A stretch of 64,000 nt of DNA from Streptomyces sp. Mut1 (GCF_030719295.1 NZ_CP120997.1:5095501-5159500), one strand, 5' to 3'; counted from the first letter of the stretch, positions 39,969 to 49,228 are shown. Notes: a model not told the origin generated them from the sequence alone. Translations and numbers: made by a program.

Positions 39969-41636
39969 TCAGCCCAGGCCGGGGCCCCGCACCGGGATGC
40001 TGGTGAACGTCGGGGCCGGGGCGGGCTCGGTGAAGAAGTCGTTGCCCTTGTCGTCCACGACGACGAACGCGGGGAAGTCCTCCACCTCGATCCGCCAGAC
40101 CGCCTCCATGCCGAGCTCCTCGTACTCGACGACCTCGACCTTCTTGATGCAGTCCTGCGCGAGCCGGGCCGCCGGGCCGCCGATCGAGCCCAGGTAGAAG
40201 CCGCCGTGCGCGTCGCACGCGTCGGTGACCTGCTTGGAGCGGTTGCCCTTGGCGAGCATCACCTTGGAGCCGCCCGCCGCCTGGAACTGCGCGACATAGC
40301 TGTCCATGCGGCCGGCCGTGGTCGGGCCGAAGGAGCCGGAGGCGTAGCCCTCGGGGGTCTTCGCCGGGCCCGCGTAGTACACCGGGTGGTCCTTCAGGTA
40401 CTGCGGCATCTCCTCGCCCGCGTCCAGGCGTTCCTTGATCTTGGCGTGGGCGATGTCGCGCGCCACGACCAGCGGCCCGGTCAGCGAGAGCCGGGTCTTG
40501 ACCGGGTACTTGGTCAGCTCGGCGAGGATCTCGTCCATCGGCCGGTTCAGGTCGATGCGCACGACGTCGCCCTCGCTGTCGAGGTGCTCGTCGGTGGTGT
40601 CCGGCAGGAAGCGGGCCGGGTCCTTCTCCAGCTGCTCCAGGAAGACGCCGTCGGCGGTGATCTTCGCGGTGGCCTGGCGGTCCGCCGAGCAGGACACGGC
40701 GATGGCGACGGGCAGCGAGGCGCCGTGCCGGGGCAGGCGCACCACCCGCACGTCGTGGCAGAAGTACTTGCCGCCGAACTGCGCCCCGATGCCGATCTTC
40801 TGCGTCAGCTCGAAGACCTTCTCCTCCAGCTCCTTGTCCCGGAAGCCGTGCCCGGTGGGGGAGCCCTCGGCGGGCAGCTCGTCCAGGTAGTGCGCGGAGG
40901 CGTACTTCGCGGTCTTCAGCGCGAACTCGGCGGACGTACCGCCGACGACGATCGCCAGGTGGTACGGCGGGCAGGCCGCGGTCCCCAGCGAACGGATCTT
41001 CTCCTCCAGGAACTTCATCATGGAGGCCTCGTTGAGGACCGCCTTGGTCTCCTGGAACAGGAACGACTTGTTGGCCGAGCCGCCGCCCTTGGCCATGAAG
41101 AGGAACTTGTACGCGCCGCCGTCGGTCGCGTACAGCTCGATCTGGGCCGGGAGGTTGGAGCCGGTGTTCTTCTCCTCCCACATGTTCAGCGGGGCCATCT
41201 GCGAGTAGCGCAGGTTGAGCTTGGTGTACGCGTCGAAGATGCCGTGCGACAGGGCCTCCTCGTCACCGCCCCCGGTCAGCACGTTCTGCCCGCGCTTGCC
41301 CATGACGATGGCCGTACCGGTGTCCTGGCACATCGGCAGGACACCCGCGGCGGCGATGTTCGCGTTCTTCAGGAGGTCGAGCGCGACGAACTTGTCGTTG
41401 GACGAGGCCTCCGGGTCGTCCACGATCCGGCGCAGCTGCGCCAGGTGCGCGGGCCGCAGGTAGTGCGAGATGTCGTGCATGGCCTCGGCGGCCAGGGTGC
41501 GCAGCGCCTCCGGCTCGACCTTGAGGAACGTACGCCCGTCGGCCTCGAAGGTGGACACACCCTCGGCGGTGACCAGACGGTAGGGCGTGGTGTCCTCTCC
41601 CAGAGGGAGCAGATCGGAGTACGCAAACTCTGGCAT
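39969..41636 (-). CDS. Class I fumarate hydratase ([4Fe-4S])
   Basis: 555 residues. Oxygen-sensitive iron-sulfur fumarase, single-chain type (FumA/FumB of E. coli). The three cluster cysteines line up with FumA Cys105, Cys224 and Cys318: Cys103 in [10 protein letters not shown], Cys222 in TAACPPYH, and Cys316 in AVSCSADR. Other family stretches are [17 protein letters not shown] and [20 protein letters not shown] 41636 is preferred because AGGA of the ribosome site would sit only one base from the alternative ATG 41645. With fumC in the same window the strain has both an iron-dependent and an iron-independent fumarase. Confidence 0.95.
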   Translation of the reverse strand: MPEFAYSDLLPLGEDTTPYRLVTAEGVSTFEADGRTFLKVEPEALRTLAAEAMHDISHYLRPAHLAQLRRIVDDPEASSNDKFVALDLLKNANIAAAGVLPMCQDTGTAIVMGKRGQNVLTGGGDEEALSHGIFDAYTKLNLRYSQMAPLNMWEEKNTGSNLPAQIELYATDGGAYKFLFMAKGGGSANKSFLFQETKAVLNEASMMKFLEEKIRSLGTAACPPYHLAIVVGGTSAEFALKTAKYASAHYLDELPAEGSPTGHGFRDKELEEKVFELTQKIGIGAQFGGKYFCHDVRVVRLPRHGASLPVAIAVSCSADRQATAKITADGVFLEQLEKDPARFLPDTTDEHLDSEGDVVRIDLNRPMDEILAELTKYPVKTRLSLTGPLVVARDIAHAKIKERLDAGEEMPQYLKDHPVYYAGPAKTPEGYASGSFGPTTAGRMDSYVAQFQAAGGSKVMLAKGNRSKQVTDACDAHGGFYLGSIGGPAARLAQDCIKKVEVVEYEELGMEAVWRIEVEDFPAFVVVDDKGNDFFTEPAPAPTFTSIPVRGPGLG

Positions 41637-41785
41637 TACGGCCATTCCTCACTCGGCAGACAGCGGCTGGCACCCTTGGACAGCGCACCCACCAGGGTAG
41701 GACCCGCCGGGGGCGGCGGGCTTGTGAGGTAGGGCTCACCCGGTCCCGGCGGGGTTGGCCGGGCGGCACACCGTCCGCCCTCTGT

Positions 41786-41799
41786 CGCGATCTATCGCG
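41786..41799. promoter_or_regulatory. Palindrome upstream of the DUF1707 gene
   Basis: CGCGAT (41786-41791) and ATCGCG (41794-41799) form a perfect inverted repeat with a 2-base spacer, seven bases upstream of the -10 hexamer, where a repressor would block the promoter. Confidence 0.35.
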
Positions 41800-41805
41800 T
41801 TTCGG

Positions 41806-41811
41806 TAAGCT
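41806..41811 (+). promoter_or_regulatory. -10 element (TAAGCT), leaderless start
   Basis: TAAGCT lies six bases before GTG 41818 of the DUF1707 gene; no ribosome site is present. Confidence 0.45.
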
Positions 41812-41817
41812 GGGGCG

Positions 41818-42486
41818 GTGGACCTCGACAAGCAGCCCCAGCAGCCCACCGCGCCGGCGGTAACCGAAGGCATCCGTGCTTCCGACGCGGACCGCGACCG
41901 GATCGCGGACATTCTGCGGGAAGCGATGGCCGAGGGCCGGCTGACCGCCGACGAGCACGCGGACCGGGTCGATTCCGTCTACCGCGCCAAGACGGTCGGC
42001 GAACTCGAACCGCTCGTACGGGACCTGCCGGCCGCCGGTGGTGCGCCCAGGCCCGCCTCCGGCACCCCGTACGCCTACGGTCCCGAGCCGGCCACCGGCC
42101 CCGCCGACAATCTGGTGGCGATCTTCAGCAGCTCGACCCGCAAGGGCCGTTGGCGGGTCGGCGGACGTACGAACGCCTTCTCGTTGTTCGGCAGTGTGGA
42201 AATCGATCTGACCGAGGCGCTTTTCGGCCAGCGTCTCACCGTGATCAACGCGACCTCCGTCTTCGGGAGCGTGGAGATCAGGGTGCCCGAGAACATCTCG
42301 CTGCGCGGCAGCGGTACGGGCATTTTCGGCAGTTTCGAAGTGCGCACGCTGGAATCGGCCGATCCCGAAGCGCCCGTGGTGGTCGTCAACGGATATTCCG
42401 TGTTCGGCAGCGTCGAGGCGAAGCCCAAGCGCGGCAAGTTCATCGCGGATCTCCAGGACCGGCTGCGTAAACACCTCGGCCACTGA
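41818..42486 (+). CDS. DUF1707 / LiaF-like (cell wall stress) protein
   Basis: 222 residues. Residues about 19-70 are DUF1707 (IRASDADRDRIADILREAMAEGRL, DEHADRVDSVYRAKTVGEL), a small helical actinobacterial domain. A Pro-rich linker leads to a C-terminal beta-rich repeat domain of the LiaF C-terminal type, with the repeated pattern LFGSVEIDL, VFGSVEIRV, IFGSFEVRT, VFGSVEAKP. There is no signal peptide or membrane helix, so it is cytoplasmic. LiaF-type domains take part in envelope-stress signalling; the role here is inferred. The start is leaderless. Confidence 0.85.
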   Translation: MDLDKQPQQPTAPAVTEGIRASDADRDRIADILREAMAEGRLTADEHADRVDSVYRAKTVGELEPLVRDLPAAGGAPRPASGTPYAYGPEPATGPADNLVAIFSSSTRKGRWRVGGRTNAFSLFGSVEIDLTEALFGQRLTVINATSVFGSVEIRVPENISLRGSGTGIFGSFEVRTLESADPEAPVVVVNGYSVFGSVEAKPKRGKFIADLQDRLRKHLGH

Positions 42487-42642
42487 AGGCGGTTCCCGCG
42501 GCGCGGTGTGCGGGTGCTTTTCCGGCCGCGAGGGAACTTTCGAAACACGCCGCAGGTGCCACTCAGTGCATAGGCGCGCGCACAGCGGGTAGGGACTGCT
42601 GCATCGTCTCTCGCTCGCGAAGCCGTCGTCAGGAGTGGACCC

Positions 42643-43008
42643 GTGCTGCAACTGCCGCATCAGCCCCTGCAGGTCGCCGCCGTCCCCCCGCAGCGGGCCC
42701 CCGCTCGGGAGGACCAGGCCGGCCCCTGGCATTCGGAGGCGGTGTGCCGCCGGGATGAAGCCGGGCTGTTCTTCGCCCCGTCGAAGGAGCCGACTGCCGC
42801 CCGCCTCTCGCGCGAGGAGTCCGCGAAGCGGGTCTGCGCGCGCTGTCCCGTGATGGTCGAGTGCCGCGAGCACGCCCTGATGCAGCCCGAGCCGTACGGC
42901 GTCTGGGGCGGCCTCACCGCCGCCGAGCGCCGTGTCGCGCTCGCCCGGCGCAGGCGGCGCGACGTGGAGCTGAAGACCTCGGGCGCGACCGACCGCATCG
43001 CGGGCTGA
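42643..43008 (+). CDS. WhiB-like iron-sulfur transcriptional regulator
   Basis: 121 residues. The four cluster ligands are Cys35, Cys65, Cys68 and Cys74 (AVCRRDEAG; RVCARCPVMVECREHA), followed by the GVWGG turn (86-90) and the basic AT-hook-like tail ARRRRRDVELK. Wbl proteins bind a [4Fe-4S] cluster and act with a principal sigma factor. The position immediately before glpX matches the S. coelicolor gene I remember as wblI, but I do not assign the symbol. GTG 42643 has AGGAG seven bases upstream. Confidence 0.93.
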   Translation: MLQLPHQPLQVAAVPPQRAPAREDQAGPWHSEAVCRRDEAGLFFAPSKEPTAARLSREESAKRVCARCPVMVECREHALMQPEPYGVWGGLTAAERRVALARRRRRDVELKTSGATDRIAG

Positions 43009-43042
43009 CGGGGCCGCCGCCTTGGTCCCGTACCCACACATA

Positions 43043-43082
43043 CGAAGAGGCGCCCCCACCGCACATGGGGGGCGCCTCTTCG
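43043..43082. terminator. Terminator between the WhiB-like and glpX genes
   Basis: CGAAGAGGCGCCCCC (43043-43057) pairs perfectly with GGGGGCGCCTCTTCG (43068-43082), a 15-bp stem between convergent genes; the arms give T-rich ends on both strands. Confidence 0.85.
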
Positions 43083-43122
43083 GCCGGACGCGCGGGCGCG
43101 CCGGGGCGGTGCGGCCGCCGGG

Positions 43123-44154
43123 CTACTTCGCGCGGTCGAAGTCGATGGCGCTGTAGGCGCGCAGCTTCGACAGCCGGTGGGTGGAGCTGATCGTCCGGAT
43201 GGTGCCCGACTTGGACCGCATGACGATGGACTCGGTGGTCGCCGTCTCCGCGCGGTAGCGCACCCCGCGCATCAGCTCGCCGTCCGTGATGCCGGTCGCC
43301 ACGAAGAACACGTTGTCCCCGCTGACCAGATCGTCCGTGGACAGCACCCGGTCCAGGTCGTGCCCGGCGTCCAGGGCGCGCTGCCGCTCCGCCTCGTCCT
43401 TCGGCCAGAGCTTGCCCTGGATGACGCCGCCGAGGCACTTTATGGCGCAGGCCGAGATGATGCCCTCGGGGGTGCCGCCGATCCCCATGAGCAGGTCGAC
43501 GCCGGTGCCCTCGCGCGCGGCCATGATCGATCCGGCCACGTCGCCGTCGGAGATGAACTTGATCCGGGCGCCGGTCTCCCGGATCTCCTTGACGATGCCG
43601 TCGTGGCGGGGCCGGTCCAGGACGACGACCGTGACGTCCTCGGGCGTGGAACTCTTCGCTTTCGCGACGCGCCGGATGTTCACCGAGACGGGCGCGTTGA
43701 TGTCGACGAAGTCGGCGGCCTCGGGGCCGGTGACCAGTTTGTCCATGTAGAAGACGGCGGACGGGTCGAACATCGCGCCCCGGTCGGCGGCGGCCAGCAC
43801 CGCGATGGCGTTGGGCATCCCCTTGGCGTTCAGCGTCGTGCCGTCGATCGGGTCGACGGCGATGTCCACCTCGGGCCCGGTGCCGTCGCCCACCCGCTCG
43901 CCGTTGAACAGCATGGGGGCTTCGTCCTTCTCGCCCTCGCCGATGACCACGATGCCGTTCATGGACACGGTGGAGACGAGGGTCCGCATGGCCTTCACGG
44001 CGGCGCCGTCGGCCCCGATCTTGTCCCCGCGGCCGACCCAGCGCCCGGCGGCCATGGCTGCGGCCTCGGTGACCCGGACGAGCTCCAGGGCGAGGTTGCG
44101 GTCGGGGGCCTCCGGGGAGACCTCCAGCTGGGACGGCAGATGATGCTCGGACAT
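43123..44154 (-). CDS. glpX: Class II fructose-1,6-bisphosphatase
   Basis: 343 residues. Metal-dependent phosphatase of gluconeogenesis. Motifs: [31 protein letters not shown] with metal ligands, [17 protein letters not shown] with the phosphatase Asp-Pro-x-Asp-Gly-Thr, and [23 protein letters not shown] 44154 (MSEHHLPSQ) has an AAAGGTG ribosome site; the frame is open further upstream without signals. A TATCG/CGATA inverted repeat lies 51 bases upstream in the shared promoter with the divergent DUF4245 gene. Confidence 0.95.
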   Translation of the reverse strand: MSEHHLPSQLEVSPEAPDRNLALELVRVTEAAAMAAGRWVGRGDKIGADGAAVKAMRTLVSTVSMNGIVVIGEGEKDEAPMLFNGERVGDGTGPEVDIAVDPIDGTTLNAKGMPNAIAVLAAADRGAMFDPSAVFYMDKLVTGPEAADFVDINAPVSVNIRRVAKAKSSTPEDVTVVVLDRPRHDGIVKEIRETGARIKFISDGDVAGSIMAAREGTGVDLLMGIGGTPEGIISACAIKCLGGVIQGKLWPKDEAERQRALDAGHDLDRVLSTDDLVSGDNVFFVATGITDGELMRGVRYRAETATTESIVMRSKSGTIRTISSTHRLSKLRAYSAIDFDRAK

Positions 44155-44204
44155 CGGAGCGCACCTTTCTGTACGACGACGACCGGATGAGGGTGATCTG
44201 ACTC

Positions 44205-44220
44205 TATCGCCAGGACGATA
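44205..44220. promoter_or_regulatory. Inverted repeat in the glpX promoter
   Basis: TATCG (44205-44209) and CGATA (44216-44220) are perfect arms with a 6-base spacer. It overlaps a plausible -10 for glpX on the minus strand (TAGAGT), so it may be a repressor site for gluconeogenic control. Confidence 0.3.
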
Positions 44221-44284
44221 AAATGAGCAGACCGGGTCACGTTTGAGCGGGGCGCCCCCGATTCGGTCCCGCGAGGGCTGATGC

Positions 44285-44290
44285 GACGAT
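44285..44290 (+). promoter_or_regulatory. -10 element (TGC-GACGAT), leaderless start
   Basis: GACGAT with an upstream TG lies six bases before GTG 44297 of the DUF4245 gene. It matches the arrangement of the methyltransferase promoter at 5747. Confidence 0.45.
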
Positions 44291-44296
44291 GGTCCC

Positions 44297-44815
44297 GTGG
44301 CAAGCAAGCGAGGCAAGCAGACAGTGCGGGACATGATCCTGTCGTTGATGGCGATCGCCGTCGTGGCAGGTGTCGTCTACATCTTCATTCCGCACGACGA
44401 CAAGGCCGATCCGGTCAAGGCGGTCGACTACCGCGTCGAACTCCTGACCGCGCGGCGCGCCGCCCCGTACCCGGTGGCGGCCCCCAGCGGCCTGCCCGAG
44501 GGCTGGAAGCCCACCTCGGTCACCTACGACCAGGACGCGGGCAACAGCTGGCACCTCGGCTTCCTCGACCCGGACGGCAAGTACGTCGCGATCGAGCAGT
44601 CCACGTCCCCGGCGAAGCTGTACATCAGCCAGGTCAGCCAGAAGGCCGAGGACACCGGCCGCACGCAGGAGGTGGCGGGAGAGACCTGGCAGCGCTGGGA
44701 GGGCCCGAAGTACAACGCGCTGGTGCGCGAGGAGAAGGGCGCGACGACGGTCGTGACCGGCTCGGCCCCGGCGGAGCGGCTGGCGGAGATGGCGGCGGCG
44801 CTCAGGACGTCCTGA
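44297..44815 (+). CDS. DUF4245 membrane-anchored protein
   Basis: 172 residues. One N-terminal membrane helix ([19 protein letters not shown], about residues 13-31) after a short basic segment, then an extracytoplasmic domain with [52 protein letters not shown] and GETWQRWEG, all typical of DUF4245. Function unknown; the family is conserved next to glpX in actinobacteria, as here (divergent). The leaderless GTG start is 142 bases from the glpX start. Confidence 0.85.
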   Translation: MASKRGKQTVRDMILSLMAIAVVAGVVYIFIPHDDKADPVKAVDYRVELLTARRAAPYPVAAPSGLPEGWKPTSVTYDQDAGNSWHLGFLDPDGKYVAIEQSTSPAKLYISQVSQKAEDTGRTQEVAGETWQRWEGPKYNALVREEKGATTVVTGSAPAERLAEMAAALRTS

Positions 44816-44831
44816 GCGCCGGGGACGCGCC

Positions 44832-44863
44832 GGGGCCGGTCGCGGAACGCCGCGACCGGCCCC
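44832..44863. terminator. Terminator between the DUF4245 and ABC transporter genes
   Basis: GGGGCCGGTCGCGG (44832-44845) pairs perfectly with CCGCGACCGGCCCC (44850-44863), a 14-bp stem with a 4-base loop between convergent genes. Confidence 0.8.
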
Positions 44864-44869
44864 TCGGGC

Positions 44870-46618
44870 TCACCTCACCGGCGGGAGAACGGGGTCCGGT
44901 GCCGGCCTTGCCGCCGAGGGGTCCGGGGTGAGCTCCCAGAACCCCGCGTAGCGGCCGCCGAGGCGCAGCAGTTCCTCGTGGCTGCCCTCCTCGACGATCC
45001 GGCCGCCGTCGACGAAGACGATGCGGTCGGCGCGCCGTACGGTGTGCAGCCGGTGGGCCACCGACACCACGGTCCGGCCCGCCACCAGGTGCTCGACGGC
45101 GGCGTGGACGGCCGACTCGCTGACGGGGTCCAGCGCGGACGTCACCTCGTCCAGCAGCACGATCGGGGCGTCCTTCAGCAGCGCCCTGGCGATGGAGACG
45201 CGCTGGCGCTCACCGCCCGACAGGCGGGCGCCGCCCTCACCCACGGGAGTGGCCCACCCCTCGGGCAGCCGCTCGATCACCTCGTCCAGCCGCGCCGCCC
45301 CGGCGGCGGCACGCACCTCGGCCTCCGTGGCCCCGGGCCGGCCCAGGCGCACGTTGTCCTCGATCGTGCCGTCGAAGAGGTAGACGTCCTGGAAGACGAT
45401 GGCGAACTGTGCCATCAGCGTCTCGGTGCCGATCTCGCGCACGTCCACGCCACCGACGCGCACCGTGCCCGCGTCCACGTCGTAGAACCGGGCGAGCAGT
45501 TGCAGCAGGGTGCTCTTGCCCGCGCCCGACGGCCCCACGACCGCCAGCCACTGACCGTCGGCGAGGGACACCGACAGGCCGTCGAACACGGTGTGCTCGC
45601 CGTGCCGGAAGGTGACCGAATCGAACTCCACCCCGTGGCCGGCCGGTTCGACGGGATCGGCGGCCTGCGGCAGCGGCTCGGTGCGCAGCAGGACGTCCAG
45701 CCTGGCCAGTTCGCCCCGGGCCGCGCGCAGTTTGCCGCCCAGCTCGGCCAGCGACAGCAGCGGATCCGCACAGCGCGTCGCCAGCACCAGGACCGTCAGC
45801 AGCTCGGCCGCCCCGAGGTGTCCGCCGAGCGCGAGGTACGCCCCCAGACCCAGCACCGCGGTGAACAGCGCCTGCACGGTCAGCGTCAGGCCCACCGCGC
45901 CGGGCAGCGCGGCGAGCGCGGAGCGGCGTGAGGCCCGCTGGACCTGGCGCAGGGCGTCGTCCAGGAGCCCGAAGCGTTCGGCGGTCCGGCCGCCGGCGCG
46001 CAGGACCGGCTGCGCCCAGAGGTATTCGATGACCCGCCCGGTGGCCTCCCGGTCGCGGGTGGCGCGCTCCGCGTCCTCGGCGACCGTGCGGCGCCCGGCC
46101 AGGGTCTGGACCGCCGCCACGACGGGGACCCCGGCCAGGACGGCCAGCCCCAGCTGCCAGTTGAGCCCGAGGATCACGACGACGACCGTCAGCGGGGTGA
46201 CGGCGGCGGAGACGAACGGTCCCAGCAGGTGCGCGATCACGCTCATGGCCCGCAGCACGCCCTGACCGGCCAGGACCGACACCTCGCCCACCCGGGCCGA
46301 GCTGTACCAGCCGAGCGGCAGCCGGGCCAGGTGGTCGCCGAGGCGGTGGTAGACGCCGCGCAGCAGCGAGGTGCCGACGCGGAACCCCGACATGTCGCTG
46401 AGGAAGCGCAGCACCGCACACGCGGCGACCGCCGCCCCGAACGCGCCCAGCCAGGGCCAGGCGTCCCCCGGCGTATCGCCGAGCAGGGCCCGGAGCACGG
46501 GCGCCAGCAGGGCGTAGGACAGGCCCTCGGCCACCGCGGTCACCGTCATCAGGGTGAGGGTGCGGCGCATCGGGCGGGCGTGCTGATGGCCCAGCACGCG
46601 CAGCAGCAGGGTGATCAT
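44870..46618 (-). CDS. Exporter-fold ABC transporter, half 2
   Basis: 582 residues. Six membrane helices (about 1-300) then an ATPase domain with Walker A GPSGAGKST, signature LSGGERQR, Walker B IVLLDEVTSALDP and switch VSVAHRLHT. It follows the half-transporter at 46692 by 73 bases on the same strand, so the two probably form a heterodimer. Heterodimeric exporter-fold pairs include both multidrug exporters and the siderophore importers IrtAB/YbtPQ; the sequence alone does not decide. It shares control with its partner through the TetR-type operators near 48500. Confidence 0.88.
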   Translation of the reverse strand: MITLLLRVLGHQHARPMRRTLTLMTVTAVAEGLSYALLAPVLRALLGDTPGDAWPWLGAFGAAVAACAVLRFLSDMSGFRVGTSLLRGVYHRLGDHLARLPLGWYSSARVGEVSVLAGQGVLRAMSVIAHLLGPFVSAAVTPLTVVVVILGLNWQLGLAVLAGVPVVAAVQTLAGRRTVAEDAERATRDREATGRVIEYLWAQPVLRAGGRTAERFGLLDDALRQVQRASRRSALAALPGAVGLTLTVQALFTAVLGLGAYLALGGHLGAAELLTVLVLATRCADPLLSLAELGGKLRAARGELARLDVLLRTEPLPQAADPVEPAGHGVEFDSVTFRHGEHTVFDGLSVSLADGQWLAVVGPSGAGKSTLLQLLARFYDVDAGTVRVGGVDVREIGTETLMAQFAIVFQDVYLFDGTIEDNVRLGRPGATEAEVRAAAGAARLDEVIERLPEGWATPVGEGGARLSGGERQRVSIARALLKDAPIVLLDEVTSALDPVSESAVHAAVEHLVAGRTVVSVAHRLHTVRRADRIVFVDGGRIVEEGSHEELLRLGGRYAGFWELTPDPSAARPAPDPVLPPVR

Positions 46619-46691
46619 CGAAGGTCGTCCTCTCGCTGTTCGGAGCGGGTGCGCGGACCCGTCCCCGTCGGACCGGCCGGGCCGTGCGCGG

Positions 46692-48500
46692 TCACAGCCG
46701 CTCGCCCTCTCCCGCGGGGACCGCCGGCTGCCGGGTACGCCACAGGGCGGCGAACCTCCCGCCCTCGGCGAGCAGTTCGCCGGGCGGCCCGTACTCGGCG
46801 ATCACTCCGTCCTCCAGGACCGCGACGGCGTCGGCGCCGGTCACGGTCTCCAGGCGGTGCGCGATGACCAGGAAGGTCCTGGTGCCGTCCCGCAGCGTGT
46901 CCAGGGCGCGCCGCACGGCCTGCTCGGTGAGCGGGTCGGCGAAGGACGTCGCCTCGTCGAGCACCAGGACGGGAGTGTCGGCCAGCAGGGCGCGGGCGAG
47001 CGCGACCCGTTGGGCCTCGCCGCCCGACAGCCGGGCCTCCTCGCCGATCACCGTGTCGTAGCCGTGCGGGAGTTCGAGGACCCGGTCGTGGATGTTGGCC
47101 AGGCGGGCGGCCCGTTCCACGTCGCCCGCGGTGGCGTCGGGCGCCGCCAGCGCGATGTTGTCCCTGACCGAGGCGTTCAGCAGCCGGACGTCCTGGAAGA
47201 CGAAGGAGACCTGCCGGTACAGCTCACGGCCGGCCAGTTCGCGCAGGTCGACGCCGCCCAGGCGGACCGAGCCGGCCGTCGGGTCGATGAACCGGGGCAG
47301 CAGCTGGACCAGCGTGGACTTGCCGCTCCCGGAGGGTCCGACGAGCACGGTGACCGTCCCCGGTTCCAGTACGAGGTCGACCCCGCGCAGGACCTCGTGG
47401 TCCGGTTCGTAGCCGAAGCGGACCTCGCGCAGCTCCACCCGGTGGCCGTGCGGCGCGACCGGGTGCGCGGGCTCCGGCAGCGGCGGTACGGCGAGCACGT
47501 CGCGGATGCGGCCGACCGCGCGGCGAGCGGCCTGCAGTTCGTCGAAGCCGTGGCCGAGCGCCGCCACCGGGGCGGTCAGCCCGAGCCCCAGCAGCAGGAA
47601 CGGCAGCAGGTCGGCCGGGGCCAGCGTCCCGCCGGTGATCAGTGCGGCGCCGCCGATGAGCACGGTCAGGAGCACGAAGGGCGGCGCGAGGACCAGCTGC
47701 ATGCTCGCGGCGATCGGGGCCATCCCCCGTACCCAGCGGCTGAAGGTGGCGACGAACGCGTCGGCGGCCGAGCGGAACTCGCGGTGCGCGCGTTCACCCC
47801 CGCCGAAGGCCTTGACCACCGCGATGCCCTGGACGAACTCCACGACGGAGTCGGCGATCCGCGCCATCGCCGCGTCGAATTCGGCCTGTTCGCGCAGCCG
47901 GGCCGGGGTCATCATCAGCGGGACCAGCGCCACCGCCGCGACCACCGGGATCAGGGTGATCAGCGTCAGCCGCCAGTCGATGGTGAACAGGTACACCAGC
48001 GAGGCCAGCGGCACGACGAAGGCGGAGGCCAGCTCCCCGGGGGTGTGGGCGATGAACGGGTGCACCGCGCCGACGTCGTCGCCCACCAGCTTCGCCAGCT
48101 CACCGCGTCGGCGGCCGGAGAGCCAGCTGATCGGCACCCGCCCCAGCCGCGCGGCCAGTTCCCGGCGCAGTGTCAGCTGCACCCGGCCGTCCAGCAGATG
48201 GGCGCCGCCCGCCGCGGCGGCCGTGCACAGCAGCTTGACGAACAGTCCGGCCGCACCCGCGATCACGACGAGACGGACATGGCCGTGGTCGGCCGGACCC
48301 GGCGCGAGCAGGGTGCGCCCCAGCTCGACGACCGCGAGCAGCGGTGCCAGCCCCGCCAGGGCGCCGACGACCTGGAGGACGACCACGGCCGCGAAGCCCC
48401 CCGCGTACGGCCGCAGAAACGCTGTCGTGCTCCGCCCCCGCGGGGGTTCCTCCTGCGCATGAGCGGCATCCGCCGACTGATTCTTACGTTGTAAGGCCAT
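46692..48500 (-). CDS. Exporter-fold ABC transporter, half 1, with TTA codon
   Basis: 602 residues: six membrane helices then an ATPase with Walker A GPSGSGKST, signature LSGGEAQR, Walker B VLVLDEATSFADP and switch VIAHRLET. The EATSFADP end of Walker B is like the siderophore-importer subgroup (IrtA/YbtP), a hint only. The third codon is TTA (MALQRK encoded by ATG GCC TTA CAA CGT AAG), rare in Streptomyces and read by the developmental bldA tRNA. The ATG has no ribosome site and TATACC lies eight bases upstream. One of two TetR-type operators covers codons 2-6 and the other lies just beyond the -10. Confidence 0.88.
   Translation of the reverse strand: MALQRKNQSADAAHAQEEPPRGRSTTAFLRPYAGGFAAVVVLQVVGALAGLAPLLAVVELGRTLLAPGPADHGHVRLVVIAGAAGLFVKLLCTAAAAGGAHLLDGRVQLTLRRELAARLGRVPISWLSGRRRGELAKLVGDDVGAVHPFIAHTPGELASAFVVPLASLVYLFTIDWRLTLITLIPVVAAVALVPLMMTPARLREQAEFDAAMARIADSVVEFVQGIAVVKAFGGGERAHREFRSAADAFVATFSRWVRGMAPIAASMQLVLAPPFVLLTVLIGGAALITGGTLAPADLLPFLLLGLGLTAPVAALGHGFDELQAARRAVGRIRDVLAVPPLPEPAHPVAPHGHRVELREVRFGYEPDHEVLRGVDLVLEPGTVTVLVGPSGSGKSTLVQLLPRFIDPTAGSVRLGGVDLRELAGRELYRQVSFVFQDVRLLNASVRDNIALAAPDATAGDVERAARLANIHDRVLELPHGYDTVIGEEARLSGGEAQRVALARALLADTPVLVLDEATSFADPLTEQAVRRALDTLRDGTRTFLVIAHRLETVTGADAVAVLEDGVIAEYGPPGELLAEGGRFAALWRTRQPAVPAGEGERL
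48483..48495. promoter_or_regulatory. TetR-type operator 1, inside the ABC gene start
   Basis: CTTAC GTT GTAAG, a perfect palindrome covering codons 2-6 of the ABC gene. It shares the 11-base core TTACGTTGTAA with operator 2; the centres are 32 bases apart, about three helical turns. Confidence 0.7.
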
Positions 48501-48508
48501 GTGGTGAC

Positions 48509-48514
48509 GGTATA
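48509..48514 (-). promoter_or_regulatory. -10 element (TATACC) of the ABC transporter operon
   Basis: On the minus strand TATACC lies eight bases before the ATG at 48500, between the two operators, so a bound repressor would cover the promoter on both sides. Confidence 0.5.
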
Positions 48515-48515
48515 T

Positions 48516-48526
48516 TTACGTTGTAA
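48516..48526. promoter_or_regulatory. TetR-type operator 2
   Basis: TTACGTTGTAA, identical in its core to operator 1, in the region between the divergent ABC and tetR genes. Binding here could control both promoters. Confidence 0.7.
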
Positions 48527-48576
48527 GAATCGTCAATCCGGTCGAGGGGTCGTCCGGTACCGGAAGGGGAGGCGCC

Positions 48577-49221
48577 ATGGCGGCCAGAAGGGCTCGCGGG
48601 CAGCGTGCCGGGCTCACTCGCCGGGCCGTCCTGGAGGCGGCCCTGCGGCTTGTCGACCGGGAAGGGATGAAGGCGCTGTCGATGCGGCGGCTCGGTGACG
48701 AGCTGGGGGTGGAGGCGATGACCGTCTACCACCACGTGCCGAACAGGAGCGCGCTCCTGGACGGGATGGTCGAGCAGGTCGTCGCCGAGGCCGTGCCGCC
48801 CGCATTCGGCGCCGCCACCTGGCGGGCGGACCTGGACGCCTACGCCCACGCGCTGGCCGCCGCGCTCGGCGCCCATCCGAACGCCGTGCCGCTCCTGCTG
48901 TCCCGGGCCGCCATGACCCCCCACAACCTGGGGATGATCGAGGCCGTGGTGGGGATGCTGTACGAGGCGGGCTTCCGGCTGCCGAGGACCCTGGACATCA
49001 TCTACTCGCTGACCAGCTTCGTCGTCGGGCACGCCGCCGCGCAGGTGGGCCACATCGACGGGGCCGGCAGTCTGGCCTCGTTCGACGCGGAGTCGTATCC
49101 GCTGATGGTCCGCGCCGCCCGGGAGGCGGGCGGGGACACGGCCGACGCCCGCTTCGACTTCGCGCTCGACGCGCTGCTGTCCGGATTCGAGAGGGAGCTC
49201 GCGGACACGCGGGCGTCGTGA
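48577..49221 (+). CDS. TetR-family regulator of the ABC transporter pair
   Basis: 214 residues. Residues about 12-60 form the TetR helix-turn-helix (RRAVLEAALRLVDREGMKALSMRRLGDELG in pattern, then EAMTVYHHVPNRSALLDGM). The C-terminal ligand domain is of the TetR_C_1 type, with TPHNLGMIEAVVGMLYEAGF and SFVVGHAAAQVGHI. It is divergent from the exporter-fold ABC pair and 50 bases from the nearest of two identical palindromes, so it very probably represses that operon and itself. ATG 48577 has a GGGGAGG ribosome site. Confidence 0.92.
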   Translation: MAARRARGQRAGLTRRAVLEAALRLVDREGMKALSMRRLGDELGVEAMTVYHHVPNRSALLDGMVEQVVAEAVPPAFGAATWRADLDAYAHALAAALGAHPNAVPLLLSRAAMTPHNLGMIEAVVGMLYEAGFRLPRTLDIIYSLTSFVVGHAAAQVGHIDGAGSLASFDAESYPLMVRAAREAGGDTADARFDFALDALLSGFERELADTRAS

Positions 49222-49228
49222 CACGGGT

